Source of the DNA: Bradyrhizobium sp. Leo170
GTDB taxonomy: Bacteria; Pseudomonadota; Alphaproteobacteria; Rhizobiales; Xanthobacteraceae
Assembly (NCBI RefSeq): GCF_004296405.1
Contig: NZ_PSRR01000029.1
Span: forward strand, 1 to 42,420
DNA length: 42,420 bases
Direction: 5' to 3'
The notes under the pieces were generated by a model that had not been told where the DNA came from, did no database searches, and saw only the letters and a program-made list of their open reading frames with translations. The position numbers and the translations under genes were made by a program. Positions 40,663 to 42,420 of the stretch are shown here, piece by piece; position 1 is the stretch's first letter, and every line of letters begins with the position of its first letter.

Positions 40663-41847
40663 GTCATCTGGAACGCAAGTTCGTCACATTAGTTGATAGT
40701 TCGAATCTCTACAGAGGAGAGTGCGAGTGGCTAATGCAGGTGAGCGAGGCCGGCCGATTGCGCCGTTAATGCTGAATCCGCAGGAGCGGGCGTACTTGGA
40801 GAGGCAAGTTCGTCGTCATCGTGTTGCCCGGTCGCTGTCTGAGCGATGCCGCGCGATCCTGCGATGTGCGGATGGCTTGCCAAGCAAGTCTGTAGCTGCG
40901 GAACTCGGCCTCCACGAACATACCGTTGGCAAGTGGCGCCGCCGATTCTTGAAGGACCGCTGTGATGGCCTGCTTGACGAGGCCCGCCCTGGCCGCCCTC
41001 GCACCATCAACGACGATCAGGTCGCTGCCGTGATCGAGCGGACGTTGCGTACGACGCCGGCCGATGCGACGCACTGGTCGATCCGCTCGATGGCTGCGGA
41101 AACCGGCTTTTCCCACACCACGATCCGCCGAATGTGGGCAGCGTTCGGCTTGCAGCCGCACCGCAGCCAGACGTTCAAGCTGTCGAGCGATCCACTGTTC
41201 GTCGACAAGGTGCGCGATATCGTCGGCCTTTACCTATCCCCGCCGAACCGAGCCCTTGTCCTCAGCATCGATGAGAAAAGCCAGATTCAGGCACTCGATC
41301 GCGAGCAACCGGTCTTGCCGATGATGCCTGGCGTACCGGAACGTCGCACGCACAGCTATGTGCGGCATGGTACGACCTCGCTGTTTGCCGCGCTCGATGT
41401 CGCCTCGGGGTTCGTCATCGGCAAATGCTACAAGCGCCACCGCGCAGTCAAGTTCTTGAAGTTTTTAAAAGAAGTCGATGCCCAAGTTCCTGAAGGGCTC
41501 GATGTCCATATCGTCATGGATAATTACGCCACCCACAAGACACCCAAGATCAAAGCGTGGCTCGCACGTCGACCTCACTATCATGTTCATTTTACGCCGA
41601 CGTCCGCGTCATGGATCAATCTGGTCGAGCGCTGGTTCGCTGAACTCACCAGAAAGCAGATCCAGCGAGGTGTCCACACCTCCGTCAGGCAGCTCGAGAC
41701 CGACATCCGTACCTTCATCGACCTGCACAACAGAAACCCGAAGCCCTTCAAATGGACCAAGTCCGCAGACCAGATTCTGGCCTCGGTCAAACGCTTCTGC
41801 CATAAAGCCCAGCAGACCTTATGTGGCGAACTTTAGATTCACGTGAC
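40663..41847 (+). mobile_element. IS630-family insertion sequence
   Basis: The 1185-bp element has imperfect 30-bp terminal inverted repeats, 40663-40692 and 41818-41847 (both beginning GTCA when read inward, sharing AAGTTCG and CACAT blocks; about 20 of 30 positions match). TA dinucleotides flank it at 40661-40662 and 41848-41849, as expected for IS630 elements, which duplicate a TA target. One intact transposase gene fills it. The right repeat overlaps the end of that gene. It looks potentially active. Confidence 0.85.
40727..41836 (+). CDS. IS630-family transposase
   Basis: A 369-residue transposase in a single frame. An N-terminal helix-turn-helix region (SKSVAAELGLHEHTVGKWRRRF) is followed by a second one and a DDE catalytic domain with Asp in LSIDEKSQ, Asp in IVMDNYATHKT and Glu in WINLVERWFAEL. 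The GTG at 40727 is preferred, seven bases after GAGGAG; a GTG at 40721 is too close to it. It cuts and pastes the element at TA sites. No frameshift or lost catalytic residue is visible. Confidence 0.9.
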   Translation: MANAGERGRPIAPLMLNPQERAYLERQVRRHRVARSLSERCRAILRCADGLPSKSVAAELGLHEHTVGKWRRRFLKDRCDGLLDEARPGRPRTINDDQVAAVIERTLRTTPADATHWSIRSMAAETGFSHTTIRRMWAAFGLQPHRSQTFKLSSDPLFVDKVRDIVGLYLSPPNRALVLSIDEKSQIQALDREQPVLPMMPGVPERRTHSYVRHGTTSLFAALDVASGFVIGKCYKRHRAVKFLKFLKEVDAQVPEGLDVHIVMDNYATHKTPKIKAWLARRPHYHVHFTPTSASWINLVERWFAELTRKQIQRGVHTSVRQLETDIRTFIDLHNRNPKPFKWTKSADQILASVKRFCHKAQQTLCGEL

Positions 41848-41849
41848 TA

Positions 41850-42420
41850 GCTGGTCACCTACAAAATCGCTTAAGAAGTTTGCCCATTGCAGGCGGCTGC
41901 ATCGCGCACCTAGAAGGTGTCGGCCTGTTGCGTTGCAGTTCGATTCCTGCGGTCCCGCGGTTTGATTCCGATCGCATTTGCCGCCAACCAGATGCTGGAA
42001 TTGTCCTGCACTTCCGGCGCCGCAATCTGTCCCTGGCCGGCGCCGAATTGGACAGACAAGTTATTGATTTCATTTGGCATTTTATGACGGCGAAATCTCG
42101 GTACCAACACGAATACCAACGTTGGCATTCCAAGAATCTGCGCGGATTGTCAGGGCGTGGCCGGCGGTTCCAGTCGCTTCCGGCCATTTTTAGCCCACGA
42201 TTTCTCATCCCAAACTAGGATTTCATACGATATGGTGCTGGCTATCGTACCCGTGAACGCGAATTGCGACATCGCGTAGCCGGTAGCAGTCGGGTTGTCT
42301 CTGAGAACTGATCCCTCGCGCCAATGGCGTACTTCGGCTTCGACCGCACGAGCGAAATCGGAGGATCGGCAGGTTATGGCGCAAACCGGACATTGGAGCC
42401 TATGACGGAGCTATGCGGAA
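41850..42420. other. Terminal stretch without supported genes
   Basis: Short open frames exist on both strands (for example 41880-42218 forward, 41910-42128 reverse) but none has a ribosome site, recognisable family or consistent codon bias. The AT content is higher than in the catabolic operons, in keeping with eroded DNA beyond the insertion sequence. Confidence 0.4.

Noticed and set aside
41910..42128. Reverse frame with a protein-like tail (IWLAANAIGIKPRD)
   Set aside because: No start signal, no recognised family and the flanking sequence is eroded; a chance frame cannot be excluded.
1..42420. CRISPR arrays, rRNA genes, riboswitches, replication origins, toxin-antitoxin or phage-defence genes
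   Set aside because: Looked for on both strands; no spaced direct repeats, rRNA-like or riboswitch-like segments and no defence-family proteins were recognised.

Overview
The window looks like an accessory, catabolism-rich stretch of a high-GC alphaproteobacterial chromosome, most likely Bradyrhizobium or a close relative (Bradyrhizobiaceae/Nitrobacteraceae). Reasons: strong GC bias at third codon positions; many ABC uptake systems next to small-molecule degradation genes; a SmoEFGK-type polyol operon; and an intergenic element at 15424-15520 whose text I recognise from memory as a repeat of Bradyrhizobium-like genomes. The genus is an inference. No database search was possible.

Layout. (1) 1-6905: an IclR-type regulator, reading leftward, is divergent from an operon with a Bug/TctC binding protein, an FMN-binding flavin reductase-like protein, an MFS carrier, an FAH-family hydrolase/decarboxylase, an HpaH-type hydratase, a RidA-family protein and an amidohydrolase. 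It resembles the lower part of a meta-cleavage-type pathway for a nitrogen-containing or aromatic acid, but has no ring-cleavage dioxygenase. (2) 7009-16481: a polyol module with HAD phosphatase, SorC-type regulator, SmoE/F/G/K-like ABC importer, SDR polyol dehydrogenase, FGGY pentulose kinase and PfkB fructokinase. Three copies of one 14-bp palindrome, in front of the regulator unit and the transporter unit, probably bind the SorC regulator. (3) 16482-17820: a decayed stretch with an ORF remnant and a gene joining an STN domain to half an ECF sigma factor. (4) 17821-30811: a divergent AroQ-like protein coupled to a GhrA-like dehydrogenase; a LysR regulator divergent from an HpaB/HpaC-type two-component flavin monooxygenase and a second RidA protein; a PotDBCA-type ABC importer behind a very good sigma-54 promoter; then a DUF1028 protein divergent from an M20 deacylase, a quinone-oxidoreductase-like protein, a GST, a GlcG/HbpS protein and a 46-residue ORF. 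(5) 30930-39204: a second GST divergent from a complete Liv-type ABC importer (LivKHMGF), a TetR regulator, a YjlB-like cupin, an FAD monooxygenase and a small unknown protein.

(6) 39275-42420 is a scar: an Lrp/AsnC gene with a frameshift is joined directly to the 3' part of an SDR gene that also carries an in-frame stop. Then come the 3' half of a CAT-anticodon tRNA (a possible attachment-site remnant) and an apparently intact IS630-family insertion sequence with 30-bp terminal inverted repeats and flanking TA dinucleotides.

Overall theme: four separate uptake-plus-degradation cassettes, each with its own regulator (IclR, SorC, LysR/sigma-54, TetR), stand side by side. Several enzymes sit in families where the gene name is clear but the substrate is not, and at least one (the AroQ-like protein) has lost residues that define the family activity.
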